This document shows positions 1 to 11,258 of a DNA stretch of 64,000 nt, piece by piece (position 1 is the first letter of the stretch; the number at the start of each line of letters is the position of its first letter). The DNA lies in the NCBI RefSeq assembly GCF_047948215.1, contig NC_134456.1, forward strand, positions 12,115,730 through 12,179,729, in the 5' to 3' direction. A program made the translations under genes and the position numbers. The DNA comes from Lycorma delicatula. Taxonomy: Eukaryota > Arthropoda > Insecta > Hemiptera > Fulgoridae. The notes under the pieces were generated by a model. The model ran no database searches, was not told where the DNA came from, and saw only the letters and a program-made list of their open reading frames with translations.

Positions 1-420
1 TACATAGTTTTACTCGTTCTTATTAAAATAATTGTAGCTTTGTTATTTTATAAAACTCATTTTTAATTTTAAAAAAACTTTCTTGAGCAAATCAAATTTG
101 TAATATTTTTTGCCAAACTCCTGGCTATTAATTGAAGTCTTAATATAACTGACAAAATGCACCCTGCTGTTTTATAAATTTTAACATGTCATTTGCAACT
201 AAGTAACGTGAAGAAACGTGAAAGCAACGAAAGCGTCACTAAAACAAAATTTAGAAAATATTTCTACTAAATTCGCCGTATCAGGCAGTTATTATTTTTT
301 TTTTTAATTGATGACTATAAAATGAACGTAAAAACTAAAACCTTTTACGCGTTTTTATTTTACAAATTCTTTAACATGAAATAACTACTTAAAATGAGTT
401 CCAGCCAATAATGTAAACAT

Positions 421-490
421 TTATAGCTTTTGAAAAATTCTACGCCTGACCGAATTCGGACCCGGGTACTTAGGATGAATATAACGGAGA
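421..490 (-). repeat. Diverged SINE-2 head (tRNA-like) fragment
   Basis: Read on the minus strand, the segment holds a tRNA-like B-box region (CCCGGGTCCGAATTCGGTCAGGCG) matching the other SINE-2 copies in this window, followed by the piece corresponding to their CATACGCTA body. Only the head and a short body survive; no target-site duplication was found. It matches the better copies at 26285-26447 and 63098-63262. Confidence 0.45.
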
Positions 491-774
491 CGCTGCAAAA
501 ATACTTTTATTAAATTTTAGCCGGATCATTACCCAATTTTTGTTAAAGCAATTCTACGATCAACCACCTACAGGCTTCATTGCCAGTCGCCATACACCTT
601 GATTGTTCGCAAACAATTCTTGTTCTGTGTCAGTAATTTTTCTGATAATTTGGGCAATGCAGGTGAATAATTTGATTAGCAAATTCCCCAAAACCTTCCC
701 CCAATTTGTAAATGAGAAATATTCAGTAGTTTAAATTGTTTAATTATAATTATTTACATTTAAGTACACACACA

Positions 775-798
775 CGCCCCCCTCTCTCCCTCCCTCTC

Positions 799-893
<95 letters not shown>
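775..893. repeat. Compound microsatellite (CT)n-(GT)n-(GA)n
   Basis: A pyrimidine-rich lead passes into about 18 CT units, then GT/GC units, then a short GA tract. The CT and GA ends are complementary, so the block could fold back on itself. The open reading frame across it is only repeat translation. Confidence 0.95.
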
Positions 894-1745
894 ACAAAAA
901 CTAGTTACGTGTAGATCAAGGAAACAGTTTTACGTGTAGATCATGTGAAACAGTTTTATATTGCCGTGCCACAATTTGAAGCTTATGTGGTGAATTCATA
1001 AACAACAAAAATTGAACGGTATGTCAAATTCTGGACGAAAATTGAAAATTTAACCTGAAAAAAATATTTATAATCAAAGCAGTCAAATTTTTATACCACA
1101 TTGCCACGTATAAGTATGGAAGTATAATTTCTTTAGTAGAAACAAATTACAAATTACAACTGCTTCATTTATTTTTTCTATTTAATTCTTAAGTCCAGTA
1201 ATCCCCAGAGTTGCGCACAATTGTCATATCCATACGTAAAAGATTCAAAACAAAAAAAAAAATTTGAGAGGTTAAAAGTTTAGGATAGTGGACTAGTGTT
1301 TATGTAAGTTTTTGAAAGTACAACCGAGCAAGGGTTCAGAACTTTTTTGTGAAAATCTGCAGAAATTAGTGTTTAATTATCTTCAATATAAACATGAAGC
1401 AGACATAGATCTATGGATTTTAATAATTTTGTATTTTAGAGTAGATTAAGGAAAATAATATTATGTACGCAAATTTTAAGGGTTGCGCTGGATTTCGATG
1501 TAAAAGTATGACGACAGCCCATACGTCAAATTTTCTCTTACAGAGCAATAATAAAATTAAAGTTTTGCTTTAAAACATTAAATTTTGTATTAAACGTAAT
1601 TCAGTGAGTAAAAACAATATTTCACTGTTTCTCAAAGAAACGGGTATATTAATCTGTTGCTTCACACCAAGCGTCAACTTTTTCTCATAACTACGATTGA
1701 TAAAGCAATCTCAGTTAAAGATGATATTAGCCAGATTTCCATTCT

Positions 1746-2347
1746 CTAGCCACCGGGTTGGTCTAGTGGTGAACTCGTCATTGCATCAACTGATTTCAAA
1801 GACAAGAGTTCTAAGGTTAGTAATGACAATTATTTTTATATGAATTTGAATACTAGATCGTGGATACCGGTATTCTTTGGTGGTTGGGTTTCAATTAACC
1901 ACACATCTCAGGAGTGGTTGACCTTCTTATTCTTTCTTTTTCAGTTCAGCCTCCGGAACTAGCGTAAGGTATTAGTACTTCAGAGGATGAATGAGGATGA
2001 TATGTATGAATGATGGATGTAAATGTAGTCTTGTACAGTCTCAGGTCGACCGTTCCTGAGATGTGTGGTTAATTGAAGCCCAACCACCAAAGAACACCGG
2101 TACCACGATATATTATTAAAAGTGTATCCGCATAAAAGTACCTTTACTAGGAATTGAAGCATAAAACTCTGATTTCGAAATCAGCTGATTTACGATGACG
2201 AGTTCACCACTAGATAAACCCGTGGGTTAGGAGTGGTCGACCTGAAACAAGATTACAATTCATTTACATTCATACATATCATACTCATTCATCCTCTGAA
2301 GTTATACCTTACGATCGTTCCAGAGGCTAAACAGAAAAAGAAAAGAA
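1746..2347 (+). mobile_element. SINE-1 copy, interrupted by a nested SINE-1
   Basis: A tRNA-derived SINE. The head has an A-box-like TGGTCTAGTGGT; the body runs through GATCGTGGATACCGG and TGGTGGTTGGGTTTCAATTA to the central inverted repeat, then the 3' half resumes at 2230 and ends in GCTAAACAGAAAAAG plus an A/G-rich tail. The complete unit is flanked by a 13-bp duplication, AGATTTCCATTCT (1733-1745) and AGATTTGCATTCT (2348-2360), with one mismatch, as expected for target-primed insertion. The element is split between 1923 and 2230 by a second SINE-1 in opposite orientation. Confidence 0.85.
1924..2229 (-). mobile_element. SINE-1 nested inside another SINE-1
   Basis: A nearly full minus-strand SINE-1. 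The T-rich tail complement starts at 1924 (TTCTTATTCTTTC), then the GCCTCCGGAAC 3' block, the central inverted repeat, and the tRNA-like head ending near CACTAGATAAACCCG. It is flanked by GGAGTGGTTGACC (1911-1923) and GGAGTGGTCGACC (2230-2242), a 13-bp target-site duplication with one mismatch. The target is the central GGTCGACC of the host SINE-1, the same position used by the R1-clade insertion at 45821. Confidence 0.85.
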
Positions 2348-2798
2348 AGATTTGCATTCTTTGAGAATAATAACAATAATAGTAATCAGTGTGCAACAGT
2401 TACTTTGCTGAACTAAAGGTGTCGGCTGTAGAACACCTGCTGCATTTGGATGAGTTTGACATGATGTTAGCATCAGCATATTAAATTCAGCAAAGAAGGA
2501 AACGTGAAACCACTCCTTATTTTATACACCTTTGGCAAACCTGACGTAGGGTTTTTCATGGTCTGGAATGTATATTTTTGGAAGTGATTCTCTGTCGAGT
2601 ATGGTTGTGTACAGCCATTAGCTGTGTAGCACCTAACATGGGTGTATACATTACAGGTTAGAACTAAATTTTCATTATATGAACTATTTTTCTCTTCTAC
2701 CTTTCTTTTCTTCGATCTTTCTCTATTTTTTTTCTAAATTACACTACTTTTTTCTATGGTTAATTTCATTAAAAGAGTATGTTATTTAACAATTTTGG

Positions 2799-3241
2799 TA
2801 CTTACGTATTAACGCCACCGCAGCTACAGCTTTATTTAAAAACAAAGTAGTCAATCGGATTTCGGTGGAAAATGAACTGTCTCTATTAATTTTCATAAGT
2901 ATATTTATTTATTTTATAAATATAATTTAACCAAACTTAACCTACCCTCGCTTTGCTCGCTAACCTTGACTAATTAACACCGTAATTTTTTGAGTATTTA
3001 TGTAATAAATTCAGTAATTATTGCAATTATTTATTATTTAAATAATCAAAACACTCCTGTTAATTAGTCAAGGTTAGCGAGCGTAGGTTAAGTTTGGTTA
3101 AATTATATTTACAAAATTAATAAATATAAATAACCATTTATTAAAATTAATAAAGAGACTGTTCATTTTCCACCGAAATCCGATTGACTACTTTGTTTTT
3201 TTAAATAAAGCTGTAGCTGCGGTGGCGTTAATACGTAAGTA
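2799..3241. mobile_element. Foldback/MITE element with ~180-bp terminal inverted repeats
   Basis: The left arm begins TACTTACGTATTAACGCC and is mirrored by the right arm ending GGCGTTAATACGTAAGTA. Complementarity continues through GCTACAGCTTTATTTAAA, the AAGTAGTCAATCGGATTTCG block and the AACCTTGACTAATTA block, about 180 bp per arm, with a short AT-rich centre (about 2980-3060). A TA at each outer edge could be a Tc1/mariner-type TA duplication. No coding capacity. It ends 78 bp before the rdgC exon, so it lies in the upstream intron. Confidence 0.85.
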
Positions 3242-3319
3242 TCACAATGTTTTATGTACTTTTTTATTTGTTATTTATATATCAGGAAATAATATATGCG
3301 TTTTATTACTATTTTTCAG

Positions 3320-3575
3320 GTAATAACAATATTCTCAGCATCAAATTATTACGAAACTGGAAGTAATAAAGGAGCATACCTTAAATTAGGGGGGCCAGAA
3401 CTTGATCCTCATTTTGTACAATTCAACACTAAAGGTACCGGCCCAAAAGACCTAACATTCAGACAAAGAGTTGGATTGGTGGAAAGTTCTGCTATAAGAG
3501 ATTTAACAGCTAAAATACAAAACAACAGAGAAAAATTAATGGAAGCATTTTCAAAATTGGATCCAAATGGAACCG
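3320..3575 (+). CDS. rdgC: Internal exon of rdgC/PPEF serine/threonine phosphatase
   Basis: The exon encodes the end of the calcineurin-like phosphatase catalytic core and the start of the first EF-hand. The peptide opens VITIFSASNYYETGSNKGAY; the SASNYY-x-x-GSN-x-GAY signature is characteristic of the PPEF/rdgC branch, where PP1/PP2A have SAPNYC. A linker of about 40 residues follows (FRQRVGLVESSAIRDL), then a helix entering the loop DPNGTG, the first half of an EF-hand calcium site. Splice signals fit: pyrimidine-rich tract plus TTTTTCAG before 3320 and CCG|GTAAGTG after 3575; the exon is 256 bp, phase 0 in and phase 1 out. RdgC-type phosphatases act in Ca2+-dependent rhodopsin dephosphorylation in fly photoreceptors; that role is family knowledge. 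The other exons were not recognised in the window. An in-frame ATG at 3296 is intronic and is not the start. Confidence 0.93.
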
Positions 3576-4200
3576 GTAAGTGTATTCATATTTTTTTATG
3601 TTTCTACTTCATAACATCATTTGATCAATTATGTTATTATAGGATGGGATAAATTAAACTAATTTATTGATTTAATTGTCAGAAAATTATTTTGTAACTC
3701 ATATCGACAAATTTAATAACAAAATAAACTATTATGTTAATTATTTTTTAACACTGACATATTATTTATTTTGTCACTACTTTTATTTTGAAATATAAAT
3801 AACATAAATCCTCAGGGTTAATGAAAAATATATGTATAATTTGTTATGATTATGTCCAAAAATTTAAGAGAGGAAACTATTTTAATTTCTTCTAATTTGA
3901 AACAATACACAGTTTATTTTATATATTTATTGTAATTTCATTATTCAATTTTCTTTTACATTTTTCTCCTCATTTTGTAAAATAATTAATGTACTGAATA
4001 CTGATAGTTATAACTTTTAAATAAGACGTAGTTTTATACACAATTTTATATGTTAAAATGGATGAAGAACCCAATTTCGCAGATATGTTCAGCTAACAAT
4101 ATTGTGGCTGGACAAATAAGGAGATAGATGAAAAATTAATAGAAATAATACACGGAAAAATTTTCCTTAAATTCTCTATTCTCTAAAAAAAAAATAATAC
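3576..4200 (+). other. rdgC intron start, AT-rich, nothing recognised
   Basis: The sequence begins with a good donor, GTAAGTG, and is then simple AT-rich intron DNA with no recognisable exon or repeat up to the LINE target site at 4201. Confidence 0.6.
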
Positions 4201-4210
4201 ATATGTCCCG

Positions 4211-4544
4211 GAGTATCTGAGAAGAAAAGATTAGAAGCTTTTGAAATGCGGTGCTATAGGAGAATGTTAAAAATCAGACGGGTGGATAAAGCGACAAATG
4301 AAGAGGTATTGCGGCAAATAGATGAAGAAAGAAGCATTTGGAAAAATGTAGTTAAAAGAAGAGACATACTTATAGGCCACATACTAAGGCATCCTGGAAT
4401 AGTCGCTTTAATATTGGAGGAACAGGTAGAAAGAAAAAATTGTGCAAGCAAGGCGGTATACCGAAATGAAACGACTAGCACTAGATAGGGAATCTTGGAG
4501 AGCTGCATCAAACCAGTCAAATGACTGAAGACAAAAAAAAAAAA
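4211..4544 (+). mobile_element. 5'-truncated LINE copy (family L-A)
   Basis: Encodes the C-terminal tail of a LINE polyprotein: FEMRCYRRMLKIRRVDKATN, then NEEVLRQIDEERS and LIGHILRHPGIVALI, with an internal deletion of roughly 50 bp after the KNC residues compared with the copy at 28651-29631. It ends GACTGAAGAC plus a poly-A of 13. A 10-bp duplication, ATATGTCCCG, flanks it at 4201-4210 and 4545-4554. Dead on arrival; strand + within the putative rdgC intron. Confidence 0.88.
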
Positions 4545-4939
4545 ATATGTCCCGATTCCCCAACCACAACGCAATGAAACGTATTTAAACTATTTAGTTG
4601 CGTAGAGCTTCGTTGATGGCGACGGAAATGAACGTGCATGTATAAAGTGTATAAATATTAGCAATTTACAGTTTCCAACTTGATGTGTATGTGCTCCTTA
4701 TAATCTGGTCTGATTGCATAATATTCGCAGTGAGAGCGTCGTGCTGGAACATGAATATGTTACGTCACGATCGAAGCATTATAAAAGAGGGAAAAGTAAA
4801 TTTTGATTCTTGTCCATATAAAACTCAGATAGTTATAGTAGGGGAAAGTGTTAACAAGGTTAATTGGAATTGTGAGATGAATTAATATTTTTTCTGGATA
4901 AATAAACTTCATTCCCAATTATTTTTTACAGAATAATAA

Positions 4940-5785
4940 CTATATGTTGCTGTTGGTTTACTTCGCTGATGTATTTTCGCATTTAAACTTGAATTTACGG
5001 GGACTAATAAAAATATTTTATTAATGACAGATTTAAGTTCATGCTTTCATTAAGAATCTTTATATATGGATTATTCGCTTTCAATGCAAAAATTATGATA
5101 TGTTTCTTCTACTCGCTTCCGATTAAATTAAGAAAAATTTGGATGAAGTTGATACTATTATACACCACAATTTGGATAGCATGAAGATGCATTTGGGAGA
5201 GCAAAAATTCAGTTGGCAGAGTATTTCCTGAAACATAAAAATTATTTCTAGAAGAGTAAGGTATTGAAGTCATTTATTGAAAACGTTGTTGCAGCTATTA
5301 AGTTACCGGTTGAGATTGAAGACCAACGCAACGAAATGTCTGCCGATAAAATGTTACAACTACAATTCATATTTGAACAATTATATACTTTCTGGCTTCC
5401 TTGTCGAAGTGAATATGGAAATTTAATTTTAAAAGCATTGGAAATATTAATCTCCTTTACTACCACGTTTTATCTCGTGAAAACGGTGTTTCTTCTATGG
5501 TTGCACTAAAATATACATATAGAAATCGTCTTTTATCTCTTGAAAACAATTTGCTTTTTTGTTTCTAACGTAGATCGATACATGGAGAAACGTTTATATG
5601 AAAAACATACGCAACCATGTCATTAATTTATTTTCGTTAAATGTAAGTAAAATGTCTATAATAAATGATTTTTTTTTTCTAATAAAATTTTTTCGTTGTT
5701 GTATTTACATATAAAGTTTTAGGATAATTCCACCACCCCACCGCACTGTTACATATCACCGCGAACCCAAGGTTTAGAAACGCTG
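4940..5785 (+). pseudogene. hAT-family (ZBED-like) transposase remnant with right terminal repeat
   Basis: Broken translation recalls the C-terminal half of ZBED5-like hAT proteins: FADVFSHLNLNLRG near 4957, then at 5264-5509 FWLPCRSEYGNLILKALEIL followed by SFTTT, which corresponds to the hAT C-terminal dimerisation region (family pattern: aromatic-W-x(n)-P-L-S-x-KA, then SFTTTYLCE-x-GFS). Stops and frameshifts break it, and the YLCE-GFS part is degraded. About 150 bp further on, CCGCGAACCCAAGGTTTAG ending in CGCTG at 5785 looks like a hAT terminal inverted repeat (reverse complement starts CAGCG). The left end was not found. Confidence 0.65.
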
Positions 5786-5814
5786 CTATATTACATATAT
5801 TATGAAATTATTTT

Positions 5815-5945
5815 TTAATTTTTTTTTTTAATTATCGGGACCACCGTTAGGTATTGCATCAGAGGATGAGATGAATTATTTGTAGCGTGTGTGAAAATGT
5901 CATTCCTGACCGCGATTCGAACCCGGGACCTCCTGATATGAAAAA
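5815..5945 (-). repeat. SINE-2 fragment
   Basis: On the minus strand, GGTCCCGGGTTCGAATCGCG carries a canonical pol III B box, followed by the CAGGAATGACATTTTC body shared with other SINE-2 copies. The 5' head beyond the B box is degraded. The 3' side ends in a T-run on the + strand (an A-tail on the minus strand). It lies just past the hAT right end. Confidence 0.6.
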
Positions 5946-7747
5946 TCCTAAATTACAGTATATCTTTACTTAATTTTGCCATTCTTTCTTTCTTGATGAT
6001 TAAATATATTCTTTATTACTTGTATGAAAGGAACAAATGAAAAAAAACTTATTATTTTTGATTGCACATTTCTCTAGCCTGGAAATTATGAAAGGGTTAT
6101 TAATTCAATTTAATTTATAAATTAGACTCCATTTTCTTTTATGTAAGATGTGTTCTTATTCTGTACTAATTTAGAACTATTTCTCTAAAAAACATTCCAG
6201 AGATTTATTTTATTAAATTACTTAATTGATATTAATATAATTTGTACTTTACTGAGATTATTGCAAATTTACTCCAGTTACTTTTATATTCTAGTTAAAA
6301 AATAAACTAAAGTAAGATTTATAAAATATATGCTATAACCATAGTAGTTTCAGACGAACTGACATATATGTGTATTTGTGTATATGAAGAGCATTAAAAG
6401 AATGTACTCATCTTTAGTTTTTTTTTCCAGTTTTTCAAAGAAATATTTAATGATGACTAAAAAATAAGACCAACTTTGATTTCTTTTTTTTTATGAAGGG
6501 GACTTCTGTTATAATTAAACTTCTCACCCAATGCCAAAGATAATACGAGATAAATATAACACAGAGATGTGTAATAGTTTGTGATGTCTGGCCTTGAATG
6601 AATTGGGTGTACCTTGAAAATTTTCAAATACAGCCGGTTATCATTCAAGAGTTAGTTTTTATAAGCAAATCCCAGGTTTAATTACTATTTCATTATCACA
6701 GATGCATTATAGTATTAAATTTAAAAAGTATATGAAAATTACATTTTTTAAAGGAATAATTTATTTCATTTCAGACGATTACAATTTACAAACAAATTGG
6801 GTTAATTGAGCCAAAAATATAACACAGTAATAAAATTAGTAACTATAATAATGACATTCAGGTACTAAAATAAATTATTATTTATGTATTCCGAGTAAAT
6901 TAAATTAATTATATTACAGTAAGTTTCATGCTTCACTCCATCCCGTTGTTAGAGCTGATTACAATCTAGTCACGCAATATTTTAATATACGAATATGTAG
7001 TTCTTTAGAAATTTCAAAAATAATTTCCATCGGCAATACTCTAATGAAATGCAACTGTGTTTAATACACTTTAATATTTTAAACAGACATCGTTTGAAGT
7101 TTACATAAATGCACTTCATCGAATCATCTATACTTTTTCCATCAGACTGGTAAAATATTTCTTAACAAAAGTGACCTACTGTGTTTTTAGTAATATTTTT
7201 ATGTAGCCTACACCAGATTTTAAGAATTAAAATAAAATGTTCTATAAATATTCTAAAATGAAAAGAGGTGTTTCCTATCAAAATTTATTTGCAAATGTTT
7301 TATTATAAACTTTTTTTGTGATTTTATAGAGTTTCTAAAAAACACATTAAAACATAAAATTTAATATAATGTTAACGAACAAATTATCTTAAAAGAAAAT
7401 CTTCATAACTTTTTAACAAAATAAAAGGTTTTGTTATATCCTATACGGAAAATTAAGTATTAGAAACAACAATAATTTATGTCAATTCTCGTGAGAAAGT
7501 TCACCAGCTGTGAAGTTTTAATAACTATATCACTGCTCCATTTCTCAAATAGAGATGAGTGATTTCCTTTAAAATTTAAAAACGATCCCATGATAAATTG
7601 GTGAAAGTACTATATACGATTTAATTTTACTTCGTAAAAGTTTTTTTAAAATTTATTCCAAATCTCTATTTTCACTAAGGAAAAAATAATGCCCAAGGAA
7701 AAATTTAAGGCAACACAAAATCGATAGTGACATTAATAAATTAAAAA
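5946..7747. other. AT-rich unannotated stretch
   Basis: Mostly AT-rich non-coding DNA. I found no gene, exon or recognisable mobile element. Short reading frames (for example on the minus strand at 6457-6648) have no recognisable homology or splice context. Confidence 0.5.
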
Positions 7748-7822
7748 GCCGATCTCCGTGGCGGAGTGGTAGCGTTTCGGTCTTTTATCCAGGGAACCCC
7801 GAGTTCTAATCCCGGTCAGGTT
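7748..7822 (+). repeat. SINE-2 tRNA-like head
   Basis: GCCGATCTCCGTGGCGGAGT begins the head; TGGCGGAGTGGT fits an A box and GAGTTCTAATCC a slightly decayed B box. It ends at CCCGGTCAGG and then goes into AT-rich sequence without the long body seen elsewhere. It resembles a tRNA but lacks a convincing acceptor-stem partner, so it is treated as a SINE head. Confidence 0.65.
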
Positions 7823-8307
7823 TATATATAATAATCAAGAAATAATAATAGAGCTTTAAAAAATTGAGAAAACAGAAAATAAAATGTTAGAAAGATAAAG
7901 AAAAAAATTTTAATTTTATTTTGTAAAAAATCAAGGAATGATTTATAAAACATTTTATATAACTGTTTATAGAATTCTACTTTTATAAAATTTCAATAAA
8001 AAATTAAGTTTTCTTTTTTCTTTTTTACAAAATTATTTATTCAACCCTTTACAACACATTAATTGAAGTATATGATATGGTTAGAAAGTAGATTCTGGAA
8101 GCGAGCAGTTAAGATAGGAAAGGTGAACGGTTTTTCTTTGAGCAGGAACCTGTATATAACATTAACGATAACGGGGAACTTAAATATATGATTACATTAC
8201 GTACAACGAAAGACGAGCGAACACTGCGTTCACATTAGGAAGGCTTATCAATGGAAACTAGTAAAATATTGATGCGTGGCTAGTTTAAATATTTTTTCTT
8301 ACCTGAA

Positions 8308-8805
8308 TCCTACCCTACTAAAGGACATTTGTTTGTGTGTCTGTCTGTGTATGTGTCCGTCTCCCATAGCTTAGCACCAGAATGTACCGATCATTAGCGG
8401 AAAATCCCGATTCGATAGTACATGTCTCGTGGTGGTCAGGTGTATACTTTATAAGTATAAAGTATATATATAAAGTACATATATAAATATGTATTAAAAT
8501 ATTTTTTTAAATATTTTTGTGATTGTTTTTCTATATAAAGTAATGAACTATAACCAAAAATTACGGACCAGAATATAACGATCACTGATCACCAGCAGAA
8601 AATCCCGATTCGTTAATATCAATTTCTAGAATTAAATTTCTAATTCATTCGTTATATCTATTTTCATCACTCGAAAAAAAAATTTTTACACAAGAGGTAA
8701 TCAATTTTTGATATCTAATAATCCCATTCAGAGACGCCGTCCGCCAGAGCAACCCAGCCGGAGGGCCTAGCTGTGAACCCCGGCAAAGCCGGACTGGACA
8801 ACTAG
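8308..8805 (+). mobile_element. Compact non-autonomous Helitron
   Basis: The 5' end is A|TC (TCCTACCCTACTAAAGGACA), a form seen at the start of insect Helitrons. The 3' end is CTAG|T at 8802-8806, preceded nine bases upstream by a perfect hairpin CCGGC-AAA-GCCGG (8780-8792). The 498-bp unit therefore shows the 5'-TC, 3'-hairpin-CTRR and A/T insertion hallmarks. An internal motif, AGCGGAAAATCCCGATTCG (8397-8415), recurs as AGCAGAAAATCCCGATTCG (8594-8612). No coding capacity. Confidence 0.75.
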
Positions 8806-9187
8806 TTTATTAATAAAAGTAAAAGAGTTTAGAAACTTTGTAGCATCATTCTTTTAAATAATCGGTACCTTCTTTTAAATTACATAATCTGATATTTTTA
8901 ATCTGAATTTTTTTATATTCGTTTGCTTTAATTATACTTACGAACGATCTTCAACGTAAACGATTCAGATATTTATGCAAAACTTAACGCCATTTCCAAG
9001 ATAGCGAAAATAATCATAAAGCTGTTACCATTTTATTAATAATCACAGAAAAAATTCACGTGCAATTTTAGTACGTATGTAGTAATTAATTTAAAAAAAA
9101 AATGATTTCATAATACTAAAAATTTTATTTTTTTGTAGGAATTCCATAAAAAACATAACGCAAAATTCGTTATGTACATATTCGCAA

Positions 9188-9189
<2 letters not shown>

Positions 9190-9256
<67 letters not shown>
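9190..9256. repeat. (GT)n microsatellite
   Basis: About 33 uninterrupted GT units, about 30 bp before the TIR element that starts at 9288. Confidence 0.98.
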
Positions 9257-9257
<1 letters not shown>

Positions 9258-9287
9258 TTAAATTATGATATCACAGTACATATATTT

Positions 9288-9878
9288 ACTTCCTTGTACG
9301 AATTAAAGAAAATATTATGTACGCGAAAAATGTCGGTTTTCAGATTTCAACGGAATTATCCATTTTGGCCATCAATGAATCCATTTTGACTAGTTTCGGG
9401 GTGACATCTGTACGTATCTCACATAACTAAAAAACGATTAACCGTAGACGTTGAAATTTTTGTATTTAGGATTGTTGTAACATCTAATTGTGCACCTCCT
9501 GGGCACCTCCCCTTTGATTGCAATCGACTGACAAAAAAGTATCCCAAAATGTACAAAATCAAAAAAAAAATTGATTTTTGATTTTTTCTTAACCGCAGTA
9601 ATTAGCCCTCATTTTGAGATTATTTTCATTGATTTCAGAATTATAGCCAAATGAAATTTTAATAAATAAAATATGTGGGTCTTATAAGGGGAGGAAGAAG
9701 ATCGGTTCGAATCCGACTTAATCTAATTATATTTATTTATTAATAACTATTAAATTTTGATTGCAAAAAAAATTACTATAAATAAAATTCAATAATAACA
9801 ATAAAAAGAAAAGTCAGAAGTTATTAAAATTTTTATGTACTTTTCATTTTATGTAATTTAATAGGAGTACAAGGAAGT
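9288..9878 (+). mobile_element. TIR repeat family (TIR-A), full copy
   Basis: Starts ACTTCCTTGTACG and ends AGTACAAGGAAGT, a 12-bp terminal inverted match, 591 bp in all. Conserved body blocks: TTTCAGATTTCAACGG, TTTTGACTAGTTTCGG, CTCACATAACTAAAAAACGA, a CACCTCC block, and GATCGGTTCGAATCCGACTT, which contains a perfect pol III B-box core (GGTTCGAATCC). The presence of a B box inside a TIR element is unusual. No protein is encoded and no target-site duplication was found. Related copies: 18029, 11984, 18716, 19572, 41900 and 42447. Confidence 0.75.
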
Positions 9879-10559
9879 CATGTAATCTCCACACATGATT
9901 TTTATTAACAAAGATATCTTTGTAAGTTTAGAAAAATACACTTTCATTTTATATTGATGAAAGTACAAAATTACAATGTATATTATTTTTCTGAATAGAA
10001 AAGTTACTCTTAATCTTATTTATTACTTAAAAATAAAGTAGTATTTCTTTTATTATTATGCCGATATTTTGAAGAAGTAAATGACAGAATGATGGATTAG
10101 ATGAGAAAGCTCTTGCATCATTATAATTCTTCTTTCTCTTTGTGTTTTCTGAAAGTTAAATTGAATCTTCTTTCCAAAATAAATGCATTAATTTTTTTTC
10201 TTTTCTTTTGTTTGATGTAAATTAAAAATATTAAACGTCCATAAAGAATATTGTAAATCGTTATATAATTTTATTATATAACGTAATTTACATTTTAATT
10301 TGTATCTCGAAATTTAATAAAATTGAAGTTGATTAAAAATTAGAGCGATTAAAAAAAGACTTTTACCAGCCAAGAATCTGTAATTTTTTACATTTAAGTT
10401 TTAGATATATAAAATACGATTGATATTATTTTATTTTAACTGGAATTAATTTTATCATTTAATGATGATGAAGAAGCCGACGACGTTGACGATGATGCTA
10501 ATCATAATCATAATCAATCACCACTTAAATAAAAATTCTCCATTTATGACAAATCGTTA

Positions 10560-11258
10560 TTCGAGCAAGCCCACAGAATTGTTAATGTGATTAATGGGTG
10601 CCTAGAAAGAAAGGAATACTGTTCGGCAGCCTTCCTAGACTTTCAACAAACATTCGACAAAATTTGGCTTCACAGTTTCCTGCCAAATCGAGTCATGTGA
10701 CATTTACAATGAGGAGGAATAATTGGACTCCGGCTAAACTATACAATACTCTCACTCCTGACGCTGACACGGTACACTACCTGGGGTTATATTTAAATAG
10801 TTAATTGGCCTGAAAAAATCACGTCAGAAAGAAGATAACTGAATGCTAAACTTGTAAAAATATACCGGCTCCTTTGTGAGTTGGTCTCATTCATCCTTGT
10901 CGATAAAATTGCTGCTGTACAAAGTTTTTCCTGAACCTAACATGGAGATACAGTGCACAAGTACGAGGGACTGACTAATTGTAATAATAGTAATGTTTAA
11001 ATCATCCAGCGGTTTCTAAACAAGGTTCTCGGAATGATATCAGGAGCTCCATGGTTCCCTAGAAACGAGGTATGTTGGCGTGCCATGTGTTCGTGAGGAG
11101 AAACGAAGAATAAGTGTGCGGACTACGTAGTTGGACTAAGTTTTTATCAAAGTTAGACGAGCATGTAAATCGTCTGCCTCTGAATTTACTTGACAATTGT
11201 GAGGAAGGAAGACGATTGATGAGGTTGTATGTACTGGACGTCACTGATATTTGAAGTC
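10560..11258 (+). pseudogene. Decayed jockey-type LINE reverse transcriptase
   Basis: Fragments in several frames: AHRIVNVINGCLERKEYCSA then FLDFQQTFDKIW (motif A region, catalytic Asp in LDF), an internal deletion, then WTPAKLYNTL and VHYLGLYLN, and finally KFLSKLDEHVNRLPLNLLDN, which resembles the end of jockey-clade polyproteins. Frameshifts and stops are numerous. It is not a functional gene. Confidence 0.7.

Noticed and set aside
1980..2162. 60-codon minus-strand frame (CSLVVGLQLTTHLRNG)
   Set aside because: Lies entirely inside the nested SINE-1; the same peptide-like text appears wherever SINE-1 occurs.
5248..5466. 72-codon minus-strand frame
   Set aside because: Antisense to the hAT C-terminal region; no independent support.
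7748..7822. Possible functional tRNA gene
   Set aside because: A and B boxes are present but the acceptor arms do not pair convincingly and the same head occurs in several SINE-2 copies.
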